In this document: in pieces, positions 34,624 to 35,044 of the stretch
How the letters are laid out: every line of letters begins with the position of its first letter
Numbering within the stretch: the stretch's first letter is position 1
Assembly (NCBI GenBank): GCA_003526765.1
Contig: DPXZ01000026.1
Span: 1-35,044, forward strand
Direction: 5' to 3'
Source: Fervidobacterium sp.
GTDB taxonomy: Bacteria; Thermotogota; Thermotogae; Thermotogales; Fervidobacteriaceae
DNA: 35,044 nt
Made by a program: the position numbers and the translations under genes
Notes under the pieces: generated by a model
What the model saw: the letters and a program-made list of their open reading frames with translations, nothing else
The model's database searches: none
Told to the model about the DNA's origin: nothing

Positions 34624-34706
34624 AAATCCGGAGTAAGAAAAATTTATGCACAAGATTGTGGAATGAATCTTTCCATCATATCCTGAGCAAAGGGGAGGTA
34701 GAGCGT

Positions 34707-35044
34707 ATGAGAAAGTTTTTAACGGTAGTTCTTGCCGTATTATTTGTCTTTATGGCATTCGGAGCAACAAAGAAGATTACGGTTTGGACGTCTGAGGCAC
34801 AAGTGCCTATCCTCAAGAAACTTGCAGATCAGTACAAAGCAAAGTACGGTGTACAAGTTGACATCGTTCAAGTGAATTTTGGAGATATCAAATCTAAGTT
34901 CTTAACAGCAGCGCCAGCAGGTGAAGGTCCAGATATCATAGTCGGTGCACACGACTGGACAGGTGAACTTGTTGTTAACGGTTTACTAGAACCAATCAAC
35001 CTTCCAGAAAAAGACAAGTACTTCCCATCACCACTTCAAGGCTT
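34707..35044 (+). CDS. malE: Maltose/maltodextrin-binding protein, 5' part, cut by the right edge
   Basis: The first 112 or so residues are present. A signal peptide (MRKFLTVVLAVLFVFMAFGA) leads into KKITVWTSEAQVPILKKLAD, then SKFLTAAPAGEGPDIIVGAH and DWTGELVVNGLLEPI. These closely resemble Thermotoga MalE-type binding proteins as I recall them. The protein binds maltose or maltodextrin outside the cytoplasmic membrane and delivers it to a CUT1 transporter. GGGGAGG precedes ATG 34707. The rest of the gene and its permeases lie beyond the window. Confidence 0.88.
   Translation, partial: MRKFLTVVLAVLFVFMAFGATKKITVWTSEAQVPILKKLADQYKAKYGVQVDIVQVNFGDIKSKFLTAAPAGEGPDIIVGAHDWTGELVVNGLLEPINLPEKDKYFPSPLQG

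Larger units (their letters stand above)
34403..34706. other. Divergent control region between the GTPase gene and malE-like gene
   Basis: I see no gene in these 304 bases. The region holds the two outward promoters described separately. GAGTAT recurs at 34441 and 34520, with an inverted copy TATACTC at 34565-34571. These are possible, but weak, repressor half sites. Confidence 0.6.

Noticed and set aside
1-35044. CRISPR arrays, insertion sequences, prophage or integron features
   Set aside because: No regularly spaced repeats, transposase, integrase or terminal inverted repeats were seen when reading the window.

Overview
The window looks like chromosomal DNA of a thermophilic Thermotogales bacterium, most likely Fervidobacterium. 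The evidence is a moderately AT-rich sequence, Lys/Glu/Ile-rich proteins, a maltose-binding protein start that closely resembles Thermotoga MalE, a standalone glutamate formiminotransferase, an Ogg2-type 8-oxoguanine glycosylase and a stand-alone BamA-like protein. The genus is inferred from recalled family resemblance, not from a search.

Region 1 (1-8962, + strand) is a carbohydrate locus. It holds the tail of what is probably a solute-binding protein, a secreted GH85 endo-beta-N-acetylglucosaminidase carrying PKD and CBM32-like domains, two CUT1 ABC permeases, a GntR-LacI hybrid regulator and a cytoplasmic GH38 alpha-mannosidase. Together they read as a high-mannose N-glycan utilisation system: cleave outside, import the oligosaccharide, trim mannose inside, and sense the sugar. 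No ABC ATPase is present. A 13-bp palindrome at the GH38 promoter is the best operator candidate.

Region 2 (8996-17762, - strand) has an aldo/keto reductase with its own promoter and terminator. Upstream of it lies a long operon-like run, in transcription order: tatD, ruvA, an unknown 171-aa protein, a DRTGG-like protein, a PHP phosphoesterase, an HATPase protein, a BamA/Omp85 outer-membrane protein, an Ogg2 glycosylase and ftcD. Several junctions overlap by a few bases. A 12-codon mini-ORF is tightly coupled to ftcD.

Region 3 (17747-30452, + strand) begins with tdk, overlapping a LysM-bearing protein with the 5'-nucleotidase fold but without its metal ligands. After a terminator and a new promoter come metG, gyrA, archease, lexA, two STAS proteins, rpiB, a histone-deacetylase-family amidohydrolase, yqeY, a radical SAM protein and a membrane-anchored unknown. 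Most junctions are very tight.

Region 4 (30483-35044) contains a tRNA-Ser(CGA) on the - strand, an OmpR-type two-component pair preceded by an 11-bp-period direct repeat, a 77-aa unknown protein, a strong bidirectional terminator, a cyclic-2,3-diphosphoglycerate-synthetase-like GTPase on the - strand, and the start of a malE-like gene running off the right edge. I saw no IS element, prophage, CRISPR array or integron. The most unusual items are the N-glycan locus, the degenerate nucleotidase-LysM protein, the ftcD leader ORF, the HATPase/PHP/DRTGG cassette and the candidate regulatory palindromes and repeats.
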